Shown here piece by piece: positions 49,829-60,479 of a DNA stretch of 64,000 nucleotides. How positions within the stretch are numbered: the first letter of the stretch is position 1; each line of letters begins with the position of its first letter. This stretch comes from Candidatus Nanopelagicales bacterium. GTDB lineage: Bacteria; Actinomycetota; Actinomycetes; S36-B12. The DNA is taken from contig JAGYJP010000002.1 in assembly GCA_018402075.1 (NCBI GenBank), positions 186,001 to 250,000 of the forward strand, read 5' to 3'. A program made the position numbers and the translations under genes. The notes beneath the pieces are model-generated. The model had not been told where the DNA came from. It worked only from the letters and a program-made list of their open reading frames with translations, and ran no database searches.

Positions 49829-50791
49829 ATGTCTTTGAGTCCTGAATTGCGAGAACAATTCGCACCGCTGACTAATTTTGTGGGTCCCGTCGTGCGGCGC
49901 TATGGATCGTTGAATATTTCATTGATATCGGGCGGCATGGCCTATTACGTTATGTTGGCTTTAGCGCCCATGGCAATTGCTATAGGAGCAATTACTGGTC
50001 TGTTTGTGAATACAGAGAGTTTCACCAGATTATGGAATGACTTCAGGGTGGATGAATCCGATTCCTTGCAAGTCTTTGACCCTGCAGTGAGCGCCCTCAC
50101 GGAATTGGCGGCAAAGTCGTCTACAGGTGCAGCAACAATTGCCACAATTTCCAGTGTGGTTCTGGCAATCTATGTTTCCCAGAAGGTTGTTTACGGTGTT
50201 CACAATGTCGAAGATCAGATATTTCAACGGGAAGAAGTATCTCAGGGGCTAGTGCTCCGAGGCTGGTCTGCGCTCATTGCGTTACTTGGCATGGTGAGTA
50301 TCGTGGGCCTACTCATACTTCTCACGCTAGTCCCACAGTTTCTTCAAGACCTCGGTGTGGCAACTACCGTGCGCTCAACTTTGGGTTATATCCAGTGGCT
50401 GTTTCCAATTGTTTTTGTGTACCTACTCGTGTGGTGGGTTTTGGCAAGAGTAGCGCGCGGGAGTGGCAAAATATCGTGGCGTTCACCAGGGCTATTGATT
50501 GCCACGGTGTGGATTGTGGGTTCTGTCGGGGTTTTTGGTCTATATGCGCATCTATCTTCGTCGATAGGTTCTGCCTTGATAGTTTTCGGAGCCCCCATTG
50601 CAATTTTGATTTGGACCTTTTTGGTCTTCATCGGTTTTTTCCTTGGTTCGCTCGTGCAGGCTCAGATTTATAAAAACGCGCAGCCCTCAACTAGAGAACC
50701 ACTTGGGGGGCCCGGCGATAATCGCAGTAATGAAAGCGGCGACAGCGGCAGTGAGGCCGGTCCCAATGATCGTGAAAAACGGGAACAGTAG
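49829..50791 (+). CDS. YihY/BrkB family membrane protein
   Basis: A 320-residue inner-membrane protein with about six hydrophobic segments. It matches the YihY/virulence-factor BrkB family: SLISGGMAYYVMLALAPMAIAIGAITGL, VSQKVVYGVHNVEDQIFQ, WLFPIVFVYLLVWWVL, SPGLLIATVWIVGSVGVFGLY and LIWTFLVFIGFFLGSLVQAQIY. Many members are misnamed RNase BN. Function unknown. ATG 49829 follows GAAGGG by 5 nt. The hydrophilic tail (Gly/Asn/Asp/Ser) overlaps the convergent gene below by 105 nt. Confidence 0.9.
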   Translation: MSLSPELREQFAPLTNFVGPVVRRYGSLNISLISGGMAYYVMLALAPMAIAIGAITGLFVNTESFTRLWNDFRVDESDSLQVFDPAVSALTELAAKSSTGAATIATISSVVLAIYVSQKVVYGVHNVEDQIFQREEVSQGLVLRGWSALIALLGMVSIVGLLILLTLVPQFLQDLGVATTVRSTLGYIQWLFPIVFVYLLVWWVLARVARGSGKISWRSPGLLIATVWIVGSVGVFGLYAHLSSSIGSALIVFGAPIAILIWTFLVFIGFFLGSLVQAQIYKNAQPSTREPLGGPGDNRSNESGDSGSEAGPNDREKREQ

Positions 50792-51007
50792 GCCAAACAC
50801 AGCTCCAGCGCCCCCGACAACAACGCCACTGGCAACGGCAAATGGGAATCGGCCGCTGCCTGACGATGACTCAGACTCTTTATGGCGGGCTTTTTTCCCA
50901 ACATCGGATTTTCTTGATGAAACTTCTGAGGACGAAGATGAACCGGATGTCGGAGTGCTTGAAGCATTTATTTCCCTGAGAAGTTTCTCTATTTCATCTT
51001 CAGCCAT
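50687..51007 (-). CDS. Small membrane protein with Ser-rich linker, unknown
   Basis: A 106-residue protein. MAEDEIEKLLREIN helix, a Ser/Gly/Lys-rich linker, then one or two hydrophobic helices (FAVASGVVVGGAGAVFGLLFPFFTIIGTGLTAAVAAFITAIIAG). I recognise no family. ATG 51007 lies 6 nt after TACGGT. Its 3' 105 nt overlaps the tail of the convergent YihY gene in antisense, so one of the two ends may be less constrained. Real but low information. Confidence 0.65.
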   Translation of the reverse strand: MAEDEIEKLLREINASSTPTSGSSSSSEVSSRKSDVGKKARHKESESSSGSGRFPFAVASGVVVGGAGAVFGLLFPFFTIIGTGLTAAVAAFITAIIAGPPKWFSS

Positions 51008-51013
51008 GTGATC

Positions 51014-51019
51014 ACCGTA
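51014..51019 (-). promoter_or_regulatory. -10 box of small membrane protein (leaderless)
   Basis: On the minus strand TACGGT ends 6 nt before the ATG at 51007. Confidence 0.45.
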
Positions 51020-51040
51020 AATCATGTGAGTTGGCAAATA

Positions 51041-51073
51041 CATAAGGGCTGTGCACTACGCACAGCCCTTATG
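51041..51073 (-). terminator. Terminator after cspA
   Basis: A perfect 14-bp inverted repeat (51041-51054 with 51060-51073) around a 5-nt loop lies 15 nt past the cspA stop. No long T run, as is common in actinomycetes. Confidence 0.75.
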
Positions 51074-51087
51074 ATTAAGTCGAGAAA

Positions 51088-51291
51088 TTAAGCGGGGCGA
51101 ACCTTGTCAGCCTGAGGACCCTTGGGGCCTTGAGTGATCTCGAATTCCACTGCTTGGTTCTCTTCGAGTGAACGGTAGCCGTCCGACTCAATAGCCGAGT
51201 AATGGACAAATACGTCGGGTCCACCATCAGCCTGGGCAATGAATCCGTAGCCCTTTTCTGAGTTGAACCACTTCACGGTTCCTGAAGCCAT
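51088..51291 (-). CDS. cspA: Cold shock protein
   Basis: A 67-residue CSD protein with RNA-binding motifs KGYGFIAQ (RNP1) and DVFVHYSAI (RNP2). Intact, nearly standard actinobacterial CspA. AAGGAGA precedes the ATG by about 10 nt. The intergenic stretch 51292-51586 (295 nt) upstream contains no gene I can support and should hold a long cspA 5' leader, typical of cold-shock genes, and the argS promoter. Confidence 0.97.
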   Translation of the reverse strand: MASGTVKWFNSEKGYGFIAQADGGPDVFVHYSAIESDGYRSLEENQAVEFEITQGPKGPQADKVRPA

Positions 51292-51574
51292 AATGCACGT
51301 TCTCCTTGCACGAAGTTCGTGTCAGACGGTCGCCCAACACGTGGCCTAGCCGTTCAAACCTTCGTCCCGAGAATCTGTGCTCGTGCTCAGAAACAATAGT
51401 GCTGCTTGAGAAATCCCAAGTTGTGCTCAGTAACTTCCAAAGTAACTCTGTCGAACGGTGGTGCTGATGTGGCCTTGCCTTGTCGGAGCATAGCGTGCCA
51501 AGGGTTGTTCGTGTGAGAGAGGTTCTTTTGTAGGGGTTCTGGGAGAGGCGACTTAGGGCCTGCCTCTTTGCGAC

Positions 51575-51580
51575 TACTCT
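51575..51580 (+). promoter_or_regulatory. -10 box of argS (leaderless)
   Basis: TACTCT ends 6 nt before the GTG at 51587. Confidence 0.5.
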
Positions 51581-51586
51581 TTCGCC

Positions 51587-53239
51587 GTGGCCCTAGAAGA
51601 TACCCGAATCCAAGTCCAAGAGGTGGTTGGCTATCTGGTGGACCAAGGGGTACTCCCTGAGGCCGTTCAGGTTGTTCTCGAGCGGCCAAAGTCTCGCGAT
51701 CATGGGGACTATGCCACCAATATTGCCCTGGTAGCCGCCAAAGTTGCCGGGATGAACCCTCGTGAGTTGGCCGCGTTGATTGCCGATCGACTCAAAGGGG
51801 CTCCCGGAATATTGGCGGCGGAGATTGCTGGGCCGGGATTTATTAATATCCGACTGTCCGCTGAATCTCAGGGAAATATTGCCCGGGAAATCGTCATTGC
51901 AGGTCCCTCGTACGGCCGCTCCGCAGCATTGTCGGGATGCGCGTTCAATATCGAGTTTATTTCAGCCAACCCCACCGGGCCTTTGCACTTGGGTCATACC
52001 CGATGGGCCGCGGTGGGTGATTCCCTGGCTCGAGTACTTGCAGCAGCAGGAGCCGATGTCACTACCGAGTTTTATATCAATGACCGTGGAATTCAAATGG
52101 ACAAATTTGGCGCGTCGGTCATGGCTGCTTCACACGGTAATCCGGTTCCGGAAGACGGTTACCACGGTTCATACATTCTGGATTTAGCCGCTCACATCAA
52201 TCGCGAACACCCTGAGTTCCATGTCTTGGGAGAGCAGGATCAGTTGGTGGCCTTCAGGGAAGCCGCGTACGCACTGCAATTGCAGCAGCAAAAAGATGTG
52301 CTGCAGATTTTTCGCACTTATTTTGATGTTTGGTACTCAGAAAGAAAACTGTATGAAACTGGAGCGGTCGATCGGGCATTTCAGCGGCTTCGGGAGCAAG
52401 GGCACCTTTATGAAGCGGATGGCGCGTTGTGGCTAAGAACTACCACCTTTGGCGATGACAAAGACCGAGTTCTTATTAAAGAAAATGGCGAATATACATA
52501 CTTTGCCGCTGATACGGCCTATTACCTCGATAAAAGGTTCCGCGGATTCGATACCACCGTGTACCTCCTCGGCGCAGATCATCATGGCTATGTCAATAGG
52601 TTGCGGGCTGTCGCTGGCTGCGCTGGCGATGATCCTGATTCACATATTGAGGTGTTGATCGGACAAATGGTCAAGATCACTCGCGGCGGTGAAGAAGTAA
52701 AACTTTCCAAGCGTGCAGGAAATATCGTCACTCTGGAGGAATTGGTCGAGGAAGTAGGAGTCGATGCCGCGCGATACACGCTGTCGAGGTATCCGGTTGA
52801 CACTCCACTGACTTTAGATTTGGTGGATATTGCTCGCAAGGCAAATGACAATCCAGTGTTTTATGTTCAGTATGCGCATGCTCGAGTAATTTCCGTTCTC
52901 CGAAATGCAGAGGACTTATCCATTGATTGGCGGGCCCAAGAATTTCAGCCCCAGCTTTTAATCCACGAGCAGGAAAATGACCTACTCGGGATCCTTGAGC
53001 AACTTCCCGGAGTTATCGCAACTTCCGCCGAGTTGCGCGAGCCCCATCGAGTTGCCAGATATCTGGAAGAGGTCGCCACCGCATATCACCGCTTCTACGA
53101 CGGCTGCCGGGTTCTTCCCAGATCAGATGAAACTCTCGAAGCGATTCATATCTCCAGGCTATGGGTGTGTGCGGCTACTGCTCAAACGATTGCCAACGGC
53201 CTCGAACTCCTTGGAGTCAGCGCACCCGATCGCATGTAG
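51587..53239 (+). CDS. argS: Arginyl-tRNA synthetase
   Basis: A 550-residue class I synthetase. The HIGH-like HLGHTRWA motif follows SANPTGPL, the KMSKS-like VKLSKRAGN is in the catalytic core, and the DALR anticodon-binding domain is C-terminal. Full length. Starts at GTG 51587, 6 nt after a -10, so probably leaderless. Followed by lysA, 20 nt later, and then the threonine operon; argS-lysA-hom-thrC-thrB is a conserved actinobacterial order. Confidence 0.96.
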   Translation: MALEDTRIQVQEVVGYLVDQGVLPEAVQVVLERPKSRDHGDYATNIALVAAKVAGMNPRELAALIADRLKGAPGILAAEIAGPGFINIRLSAESQGNIAREIVIAGPSYGRSAALSGCAFNIEFISANPTGPLHLGHTRWAAVGDSLARVLAAAGADVTTEFYINDRGIQMDKFGASVMAASHGNPVPEDGYHGSYILDLAAHINREHPEFHVLGEQDQLVAFREAAYALQLQQQKDVLQIFRTYFDVWYSERKLYETGAVDRAFQRLREQGHLYEADGALWLRTTTFGDDKDRVLIKENGEYTYFAADTAYYLDKRFRGFDTTVYLLGADHHGYVNRLRAVAGCAGDDPDSHIEVLIGQMVKITRGGEEVKLSKRAGNIVTLEELVEEVGVDAARYTLSRYPVDTPLTLDLVDIARKANDNPVFYVQYAHARVISVLRNAEDLSIDWRAQEFQPQLLIHEQENDLLGILEQLPGVIATSAELREPHRVARYLEEVATAYHRFYDGCRVLPRSDETLEAIHISRLWVCAATAQTIANGLELLGVSAPDRM

Positions 53240-53259
53240 TTCGCAGTAGTCTGAGTGCC

Positions 53260-54666
53260 ATGCAAGCTCATCCGGCGGGGCCTAGGCACGCACTCATTGC
53301 GGAGGAAAGTCGATTAGCGGACCCCAGCGTTGATCCACTTGCTTTTCCCGTCTGGCCACACAATGCATCACGGAACTCCCACGGTGTCTTAACTATTGCA
53401 GGCATCGACATTCGAACACTTGTTGAACGGCATGGTTCACCACTCTTTGTGCTCGATGAACAAGATGTGCGTACCCGAGCACGTGAGTTTGCGCGGGCTT
53501 ATACCGAAGCCCAGGCCGGAAAAGCTGGCACAGTCTATTACGCGGCCAAAGCCTTCATTTCCGTTGCTGTTGCTCGTTGGGTAACGGAAGAGAGCTTGGG
53601 CATAGATGTTGCAACCGGTGGAGAGCTCGAAGTTGCTATTCGGGCCGGAATTCCAGGTGAGCGTCTGTTAATGCATGGCAATAATAAGTCGATTGCCGAA
53701 ATTCGGCGTGCAATCGAGTATGGGGTTGCCCGTATCGTGATTGATTCCTTTGAGGAAATTGCTCGCGTAGCATCTGTTGCATCCGAAATGGGAGTTGTGC
53801 AGAGAGTGCTCATTCGATCCACTATTGGCGTGGAAGCACACACTCATGAATATATTGCAACGGCACACGAGGATCAAAAATTTGGATTGTCCGCATCTAC
53901 AGGTGAAGTAGAAGAAGCTGCGAAACGAATTTTCAAGCTGCCATCACTGGAACTTGTTGGTCTGCACTCCCATATTGGCTCGCAAATATTTGATTCTTCC
54001 GGGTTTGAGGTAGCTGCCGCACGCATTGTGTCCTTAGCGCATCAGTTGCAGACAGATCATGAAGTGACCATTTCAGAGCTCAACCTTGGTGGGGGCATGG
54101 GTATTGCCTACCTACCCGATGACGACCCACTCAGCGTCCAAGCAATGGCGGATCAGATTTGCGGCATTGTTTCCCAAGCATGTGCCGAAGTTGGCATGGA
54201 CGTACCAGCACTTTCCTTCGAGCCAGGACGAGCGATCATTGGTCCTGGTGGAATCACGGTGTACGAAGTGGGAACTGTAAAGCCCATCCGCATGGATCGC
54301 GGAATCCGGACATATGTGTCGGTCGATGGCGGGATGAGCGACAACATCAGGACTGCTTTGTACGGTGCGAATTACACGGTAGCTCTTGTTTCGCGCTTGT
54401 CACACGTGGATCCAATTCTGTGTCGGGTCGTGGGAAAACACTGTGAATCCGGGGATATTGTCGTGCGAGATTGCTGGCTTCCCGGGGATATCGTTCCGGG
54501 GGACCTCATTGGTGTTGCCGCAACCGGAGCGTATTGCCGCTCCATGGCATCAAATTACAATCAACTCCCTAAACCTGAGGTTGTCTCGGTCAGTGATTCT
54601 GTGAGCACCATCATTCTCAGGCGGGAAACCATGAACGATTTACTCTCTCTGGACCCATTCGCCTAG
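53260..54666 (+). CDS. lysA: Diaminopimelate decarboxylase
   Basis: A 468-residue PLP enzyme of the last lysine step. It has PLP lysine YYAAKAFISVAVARW, LHSHIGSQIF, LGGGMGIAY, PGRAIIGPGG, and CESGDIVVRD contributed across the dimer. I chose ATG 53260; the frame is open 99 nt further upstream inside argS, but those residues do not belong to the family. TAGTCT lies 7 nt upstream. Confidence 0.95.
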   Translation: MQAHPAGPRHALIAEESRLADPSVDPLAFPVWPHNASRNSHGVLTIAGIDIRTLVERHGSPLFVLDEQDVRTRAREFARAYTEAQAGKAGTVYYAAKAFISVAVARWVTEESLGIDVATGGELEVAIRAGIPGERLLMHGNNKSIAEIRRAIEYGVARIVIDSFEEIARVASVASEMGVVQRVLIRSTIGVEAHTHEYIATAHEDQKFGLSASTGEVEEAAKRIFKLPSLELVGLHSHIGSQIFDSSGFEVAAARIVSLAHQLQTDHEVTISELNLGGGMGIAYLPDDDPLSVQAMADQICGIVSQACAEVGMDVPALSFEPGRAIIGPGGITVYEVGTVKPIRMDRGIRTYVSVDGGMSDNIRTALYGANYTVALVSRLSHVDPILCRVVGKHCESGDIVVRDCWLPGDIVPGDLIGVAATGAYCRSMASNYNQLPKPEVVSVSDSVSTIILRRETMNDLLSLDPFA

Positions 54667-54731
54667 GCTTGGATCTGTCCCGTAATTCATCCCAACCGAT
54701 GACCCACCCTTTAGGCTTACCAAGGAGTCGC

Positions 54732-56060
54732 ATGTCGGCACGAGATACCTCTCGAGCACCCATCCGCATAGCAATGCTCGGCGGTGGCACGGTGGGCTCA
54801 TCGGTGGCGAAGTTGCTCGCCACACATCAACATGACCTGGCGCACCGCGTTGGTGCAGATCTGCAGTTGGTTGCTGTTGGGGTTCGAGACGCCTCGAAAA
54901 AGCGGACAGGAATTGACTCTGCTTTGATCACAACGGATCTCAACGCTGTGGCTACATCTGGGGCCGACATTGTGGTGGAAGTTATGGGCGGCATTGAACC
55001 GGCCCGTAGCCTCATTTTGTTGGCCATGGAATCAGGTTCAAGTGTTGTCACAGCAAACAAAGCTCTTCTGGCAGAAGATGGCGGTGCGCTGTATGCAGCC
55101 GCGGAAGAATATGGCGTTGACCTTTACTTTGAGGCTTCTGTGGCAGGGGCTATTCCATTAATTCGACCACTGCGCGAATCACTTGCGGGGGATCGCGTGA
55201 CCAAGGTGATGGGGATTGTGAACGGCACCACAAATTTCATGCTGACAAAAATGGATGAAGAAGGTGTGGAATACCAAGAAGTTTTTGCTGAGGCTGAGGC
55301 ATTGGGATATTTGGAGTCAAATCCATCCCTAGATGTAGATGGTCTCGATGCGGCTGCGAAAGCTGCAATCCTTGCCGAATTGGCTTTTCACACGCGAGTC
55401 ACCATTGACGATGTCTATTGTGAAGGTATTAGGTCAGTGACTGCGGCAGACATAAAAGCAGCCCGTGCCATGGGTTTTGTTATTAAGTTGTTGGCCATTG
55501 CCGAACTTGTTCGAGTGGATTCGGGCGCGACTGCCCCGAGCTCAGATGCCATTGTTGTTCGAGTGCATCCCACCATGATTCCTACCAATCATCCTCTGGC
55601 AAATGTGAGGGGCTCATTTAATGCAGTTTTCATTACTGCAGAGGCTGCTGGCGAAATGATGTTTTATGGCAGAGGAGCAGGTGGCGATCCCACAGCGAGC
55701 GCGATCCTTGGAGATGTGGTGGCAGCTGCGAGAAATCGGGTCCTTGGTGGCCGCGGCCCCGGTGAAAGTACGTACACGGGCCTGCCCGTTCTTGGGATTG
55801 GCCATTCCAAGACACGCTATTACGTGAATCTCGATGTTCAAGACCGCCCAGGTGTCTTGGCTCAAATTTCCCAAGCCTTTGCGGATAACGGAGTGAGTAT
55901 TCAGGTGGTGCGTCAAGATGGCCATGGTCAGGACGCTGGGCTTATTGTGAGGACACATGCGGGAACTGAGGAATCATTAGCCAACACGGTTGCCACTTTG
56001 AAGGGCATGGAGGCTGTCAGAGAAGTAGTTGGCGTGATGCGGGTAGAAGGTGAAAATTGA
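54732..56060 (+). CDS. hom: Homoserine dehydrogenase
   Basis: A 442-residue enzyme at the branch point to threonine and methionine. N-terminal NAD(P) loop [14 protein letters not shown]; catalytic region [14 protein letters not shown] ([10 protein letters not shown]), NGTTNFML and [16 protein letters not shown]-terminal ACT domain [20 protein letters not shown], for threonine feedback. AAGGAG precedes ATG 54732; the frame extends to 54669 without support. The stop overlaps thrC by one base (TGATG). Confidence 0.96.
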   Translation: MSARDTSRAPIRIAMLGGGTVGSSVAKLLATHQHDLAHRVGADLQLVAVGVRDASKKRTGIDSALITTDLNAVATSGADIVVEVMGGIEPARSLILLAMESGSSVVTANKALLAEDGGALYAAAEEYGVDLYFEASVAGAIPLIRPLRESLAGDRVTKVMGIVNGTTNFMLTKMDEEGVEYQEVFAEAEALGYLESNPSLDVDGLDAAAKAAILAELAFHTRVTIDDVYCEGIRSVTAADIKAARAMGFVIKLLAIAELVRVDSGATAPSSDAIVVRVHPTMIPTNHPLANVRGSFNAVFITAEAAGEMMFYGRGAGGDPTASAILGDVVAAARNRVLGGRGPGESTYTGLPVLGIGHSKTRYYVNLDVQDRPGVLAQISQAFADNGVSIQVVRQDGHGQDAGLIVRTHAGTEESLANTVATLKGMEAVREVVGVMRVEGEN

Positions 56061-57121
56061 TGGCTCACCAATGGCGCGGTGTTATAGAGGAGTATCGGGA
56101 TCGGCTTCCCGTCACAAGCTCCACGCCGGTCGTATCCCTGTGTGAGGGTGGCACGCCACTCGTTTATGCCTGCACCATCAGTGAAATTGTGGGAGCTCAG
56201 GTGTGGCTCAAGTATGAAGGTGCAAATCCGACAGGTTCCTTTAAAGATCGCGGAATGACGTTGGCAATTTCAGACGCGGCTGCACAGGGAGCCAAAGCGG
56301 TAATTTGTGCATCAACGGGCAATACATCTGCCAGTGCGGCAGCTTATGCGGTGAAAGCTGGCATGGTCTGTGCGGTGCTCGTTCCCGAAGGTAAAATTGC
56401 AATGGGCAAATTGGCACAAGCGGTTGTCCACGGTGCCGTCCTACTTCAGGTCGAGGGAAATTTCGATGACTGCCTTGTGGTGGCGCGTGATTTATCTGAA
56501 CGCTATCCCGTTTCGCTTGTCAACAGCGTGAACCCCGTGCGCATCGAAGGACAAAAAACAGCAGCATTTGAAATCGTTGACCGTTTGGGTCGGGCTCCGG
56601 ATATTCATTGTCTACCCGTGGGTAATGCAGGGAATATCACCGCTTATTGGCGAGGTTTTAACGAGTACAAGCTCGATGGCGTGAGTGACTCAACCCCTCG
56701 GATGTGGGGATTCCAAGCAGAAGGCGCTGCGCCACTTGTATCTGGTTCTCCCGTCAAGAGCCCAGAGACAATCGCCACGGCAATTCGTATTGGTAACCCG
56801 GCTTCATGGAATCAAGCGATCTCTGCTCGCGATGAATCACTCGGAATGATCGATTCGGTGACTGACCAGGAGATTTTGCGGGCGTACCACCTGCTGGCGG
56901 AAAAAGAAGGTCTCTTTTGTGAACCCGCAAGTGCAGCCAGTGTCGCCGGATTGCTCAAAGCGCATGCCGGAGGCTTAGTGCCACCTGACTCGCTCATCAC
57001 CTGCACTCTTACCGGAAATGGATTGAAGGATCCACAGTGGGCACTGGAGGGTTCGCAGTCGCCCCGGGTGATACCTGTAGACGCCGATCGGGCGGCGGAG
57101 GAACTTGGACTCAGTTCATGA
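56060..57121 (+). CDS. thrC: Threonine synthase
   Basis: A 353-residue PLP enzyme of the class II (short) type. PLP lysine in [24 protein letters not shown], the phosphate-binding [16 protein letters not shown], and the final TGNGLKDP. Full length. Start ATG 56060 overlaps the hom stop; stop overlaps the thrB start as ATGA, so hom-thrC-thrB are translated in a coupled manner. Confidence 0.96.
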   Translation: MAHQWRGVIEEYRDRLPVTSSTPVVSLCEGGTPLVYACTISEIVGAQVWLKYEGANPTGSFKDRGMTLAISDAAAQGAKAVICASTGNTSASAAAYAVKAGMVCAVLVPEGKIAMGKLAQAVVHGAVLLQVEGNFDDCLVVARDLSERYPVSLVNSVNPVRIEGQKTAAFEIVDRLGRAPDIHCLPVGNAGNITAYWRGFNEYKLDGVSDSTPRMWGFQAEGAAPLVSGSPVKSPETIATAIRIGNPASWNQAISARDESLGMIDSVTDQEILRAYHLLAEKEGLFCEPASAASVAGLLKAHAGGLVPPDSLITCTLTGNGLKDPQWALEGSQSPRVIPVDADRAAEELGLSS

Positions 57122-58050
57122 CCAATTCTGAGTTCGTCACCCATGCGGTCAGGGTGGTGGTGCCCGCTTCAAGTGCCAACTTAGGCCCAGGCTTTGATGC
57201 CATGGGATTGGCTCTTGGTATTCACGATGAAATCACCGCCATGATCACCGATGATCAGGGACTGCGAATTGATGTAGAGGGTGAAGGCGCCGGTGAGGTG
57301 CCCACCGATGAGAGCCACCTTGTTGCGCGGGCCATGAATCTGGGATTCGCGACCATGGGAAAAATTCCCGCAGGCTATGTCATTAAGTGCAGGAATGCGA
57401 TCCCGCATGGTCGTGGCTTGGGCTCATCTGCGGCTGCAGTAATTGGTGGTCTCGCCATTGCTCGTGAATTAGTTGCGGGGGGCTCCGAATTACTCCCTGA
57501 TCAAGATCTACTCAATATTGCGCTTTCCATGGAGGGGCATCCGGATAATCTTTCGGCATCGCTCTACGGGGGATTTACCGTTTCGTGGCTTGAATCTCCA
57601 TTGGAAGCAGGTTCAGTGAGTATTCAACTGCATCCGGATGTAATCCCTGTTGTTGCTGTGCCCCCACACGCTTTGGCGACCGCCACGGCTCGCGTTATTT
57701 TAGATGACCATGTGCGTCGATCAGATGCGACTCACAATGTTGCCCGTGCTGGCCTTCTTGTCCATGCAATGACCACCAACCCTGCCTATCTGTTCCCTGC
57801 GACAGCTGATGCCTTGCACCAGAATGCACGTGCTCACATATATCCAGAAACGACAGATTTGATCTCACAGTTGCGCGCAGAAAAAATAGCGGCTGTTGCT
57901 TCGGGTGCAGGCCCCGCAGTCTTAATGTTGCTGGATAAATCTCATCCGGCACAAGGAGACGTATTGATGAATCTACTTCCTTCGGATTGGACCAGCCTGG
58001 CAGTCCCCGTGGATCAGGGGGGTGTGCGGCGGGTCGAAATACCCGCCTAG
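57118..58050 (+). CDS. thrB: Homoserine kinase
   Basis: A 310-residue GHMP kinase. [20 protein letters not shown] start, [17 protein letters not shown] (ATP loop) and [18 protein letters not shown] 57118 is used; the longer frame upstream is inside thrC. Last gene of hom-thrC-thrB. 185 nt of leader (58051-58235) follows before rho. Confidence 0.96.
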   Translation: MTNSEFVTHAVRVVVPASSANLGPGFDAMGLALGIHDEITAMITDDQGLRIDVEGEGAGEVPTDESHLVARAMNLGFATMGKIPAGYVIKCRNAIPHGRGLGSSAAAVIGGLAIARELVAGGSELLPDQDLLNIALSMEGHPDNLSASLYGGFTVSWLESPLEAGSVSIQLHPDVIPVVAVPPHALATATARVILDDHVRRSDATHNVARAGLLVHAMTTNPAYLFPATADALHQNARAHIYPETTDLISQLRAEKIAAVASGAGPAVLMLLDKSHPAQGDVLMNLLPSDWTSLAVPVDQGGVRRVEIPA

Positions 58051-58062
58051 ATCGAACCGTGT

Positions 58063-58068
58063 TATGGT
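58063..58068 (+). promoter_or_regulatory. Possible rho promoter -10
   Basis: TATGGT, 167 nt upstream of the rho start. The 58051-58235 leader holds no other gene; a long leader would suit the transcript-level autoregulation known for rho. Weak evidence. Confidence 0.3.
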
Positions 58069-58235
58069 TAGTTAGTCCACAGTCGTGGCAGACATCATCT
58101 GAGCTCTTCATCTCAGTTCATCACTCACAATGTGCATGGATTAACGGAAAATTCAGAGAGAGCATCTGCGCCCGTGTGGTGGCAAGCACAGTGATGCGGC
58201 AATCTGCCGATCACCACTATCAAAGGAAATAATTC

Positions 58236-59987
58236 GTGTCAGAATCCACAGCAGAAGCAAAGCGTCGTTCCGATGGCCTTTCCGGCATGCTTCTCCCTGA
58301 ACTTAAGCAACTCGCCCAACAATTAGGGATCCCAGGCTCAAGCGCCATGCGCAAGTCGGACCTTGTCTCAGCAATTGGCGATCGACAGAAGCAGGCCAGT
58401 GCGCGTCGCTCGGCTTCTAAGGGTGAATCAAAACCTGCGGCAAGAACTGAGCCTGTCGCTGAGGAGTCAGCCGCTTCCGAATCTGCGTCTGCAGGTTCAG
58501 CACCTTCAGGTTCGACAACTTCAGATTCCGATGATTCGGATCGCACAGATAACCGCCGCGGCGGTGATCGGAATGCTGATCGGGGTAATGACCGCAATCG
58601 CAACAACGACCGCAATCGCAACAACGACCGCAATCGGAATAACGACCGGAATAACGACCGGAATAACGACCGGAATAACGACCGGAATAACGACCGTGCC
58701 TCAGATGGTGGAAGTAATGATCGTGATGATGATCGAGGTCGTAACCGTAATCGCAATCGTCGTGACCGCCGTGACCGAACAGGTCGGCGTCCAAGTGGAC
58801 AGAACTTTAATGACTATGAGCCAGAAATTACCGAGGACGATGTCTTACTCCCCGTAGCGGGAATTCTCGATGTCCTTGATAACTATGCATTCGTTCGCAC
58901 CAGTGGCTATTTACCGGGTTCAAATGACGTTTATGTCTCACTGTCATTTGTCCGCAAATTTGGGCTGCGAAAAGGCGATGCAATTATTGGATCGGTTCGT
59001 CAACCACGGGAAGGGGAGCGCCGCGAGAAGTTCAATCCCCTGGTCAAAGTCGATTCGGTCAACGGACTCGATGTGGAAAGCGCGCGTAATCGTCCTGAAT
59101 TTTCCAAGTTGACACCTCTATACCCGCAGGACCGTCTACGTCTAGAGACTACATCTAATAACCTGACAACTCGAGTTATTGATCTGGTTGCACCTATTGG
59201 GAAGGGGCAGCGTGGACTTATTGTCTCTCCTCCAAAAGCAGGTAAGACCATGGTCCTTCAGTCGATTGCCAATGCCATTACGCAGAACAACCCCGAAGTT
59301 CATCTCATGGTTGTTCTTGTCGATGAACGCCCCGAAGAAGTGACCGACATGCAACGTTCGGTTCAGGGCGAAGTCATTGCATCCACATTTGATCGCCCAG
59401 CAGAAGACCACACCATCATTGCTGAATTGGCAATTGAGCGAGCTAAAAGACTTGTAGAAGCAGGGCAAGACGTAGTTGTTTTGCTGGACTCCATGACCAG
59501 GCTTGGCCGGGCGTATAACCTCGCGGCTCCGGCCAGTGGTCGCATCCTGTCTGGTGGTGTCGATTCGACAGCCCTGTACCCACCTAAGAAATTTTTTGGC
59601 GCTGCCAGGAATATTGAAAATGGTGGCTCGCTCACTATTTTGGCAACAGCTCTGGTGGAAACGGGCTCTCGCATGGACGAAGTGATTTTCGAGGAATTCA
59701 AGGGAACCGGCAACATGGAACTCAAGTTGGATCGACGACTGGCCGACAAGAGAATTTTCCCAGCTGTGGATGTTGACCCATCTGGTACCCGGAAGGAAGA
59801 GATTCTGCTCTCACCGGAGGAACTCAAGATTGTCTGGACACTCCGCAAAGTCCTTCACGCACTTGATCCGCAGCAGAGTATTGAATTGCTCCTCACCAAG
59901 TTGAGGGACACGGAAACTAACTATGAATTCCTTAAGCAGGTCCAAAAGACCACTCCTTCGGTGCCCACGAAGAGCGACGAAGACTAA
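58236..59987 (+). CDS. rho: Transcription termination factor Rho with N-terminal disordered insert
   Basis: A 583-residue hexameric RNA helicase. The N-terminal Rho-N domain ([20 protein letters not shown]) is followed by a low-complexity region at about 70-190 rich in Ser/Glu, then Asn/Asp/Arg (repeated NDRN). The RNA-binding domain and ATPase core follow: [50 protein letters not shown]. Actinobacterial Rho proteins commonly carry such inserts, which alter RNA binding. AAAGGA lies 10 nt before GTG 58236. Confidence 0.96.
   Translation: MSESTAEAKRRSDGLSGMLLPELKQLAQQLGIPGSSAMRKSDLVSAIGDRQKQASARRSASKGESKPAARTEPVAEESAASESASAGSAPSGSTTSDSDDSDRTDNRRGGDRNADRGNDRNRNNDRNRNNDRNRNNDRNNDRNNDRNNDRNNDRASDGGSNDRDDDRGRNRNRNRRDRRDRTGRRPSGQNFNDYEPEITEDDVLLPVAGILDVLDNYAFVRTSGYLPGSNDVYVSLSFVRKFGLRKGDAIIGSVRQPREGERREKFNPLVKVDSVNGLDVESARNRPEFSKLTPLYPQDRLRLETTSNNLTTRVIDLVAPIGKGQRGLIVSPPKAGKTMVLQSIANAITQNNPEVHLMVVLVDERPEEVTDMQRSVQGEVIASTFDRPAEDHTIIAELAIERAKRLVEAGQDVVVLLDSMTRLGRAYNLAAPASGRILSGGVDSTALYPPKKFFGAARNIENGGSLTILATALVETGSRMDEVIFEEFKGTGNMELKLDRRLADKRIFPAVDVDPSGTRKEEILLSPEELKIVWTLRKVLHALDPQQSIELLLTKLRDTETNYEFLKQVQKTTPSVPTKSDED
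58593..58697 (+). repeat. 12-bp repeat array in rho encoding NDRN units
   Basis: At least six tandem or near-tandem units of the form AATAACGACCGG, giving the repeating Asn-Asp-Arg-Asn string in the Rho insert. All units are in frame, so slippage only changes insert length. Confidence 0.9.
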
Positions 59988-60121
59988 TCCGGTCACATTC
60001 GGCGAGCCCGCCGAGGGGTTGGGCTGGCCAGAGTGGCATACTTTTATCGCTCCGGTTCACGGAGCTGCCTCGGGAATCTCCGAGCCAGCGACGACCCGGA
60101 CACTCACCCAAGGAGAATAAA

Positions 60122-60355
60122 GTGAAAGCCGATATCCATCCCGATTACGTGGAGACGACGGTAACGTGCACGTGCGGAAGCACCTTCAACACCCGCAGCA
60201 CCGCTAAGAACGGTGTGATCCATGCAGATGTGTGCTCCATGTGCCACCCCTTCTACACGGGCAAGCAAAAGATTCTTGACACTGGCGGACGCGTCGCCAA
60301 ATTCCAGAACCGCTATGGCGCAACGGATAAGAATGACAAAGTAGAATCTGTTTAG
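60122..60355 (+). CDS. rpmE: 50S ribosomal protein L31
   Basis: A 77-residue ribosomal protein. The zinc-binding residues CTCGS and [10 protein letters not shown] are present, so this is the C+ form used under zinc sufficiency. GTG 60122 is chosen with AAGGAG upstream. Lies 134 nt after rho; TACTTT at 60039 could be its own -10. Confidence 0.96.
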   Translation: MKADIHPDYVETTVTCTCGSTFNTRSTAKNGVIHADVCSMCHPFYTGKQKILDTGGRVAKFQNRYGATDKNDKVESV

Positions 60356-60362
60356 CTTCTTC

Positions 60363-60437
60363 CCGGGCGCCGGTCCGGGATCGGCCGCGTGTCTCCCCCG
60401 TCGCGCGGTCGATCCCCGATCGGCGCCCGGATTTTTT
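60363..60437 (+). terminator. Strong terminator after rpmE
   Basis: CCGGGCGCCG (60363-60372) pairs with CGGCGCCCGG (60421-60430), extended internally by GATCGG-type pairs, and is followed by ATTTTTTAT. The best intrinsic terminator in the window, separating rpmE from prfA. Confidence 0.9.
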
Positions 60438-60479
60438 ATATGCGCCGAAAGATTAGGTACGCTGAAAGGAGGGATCGCC

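Noticed and set aside
49703..49858. Longer N terminus of the queuosine transporter
   Set aside because: It reads through the tRNA-Arg gene on the same strand.
51387..51689. 100-codon minus-strand frame between cspA and argS
   Set aside because: It overlaps the argS start and its -10 in antisense, has no recognisable motif and no start signal; the region better fits a cspA leader.
53161..53259. Longer N terminus of lysA
   Set aside because: The extra residues read from inside the argS coding region and do not resemble LysA; ATG 53260 has a -10 upstream.
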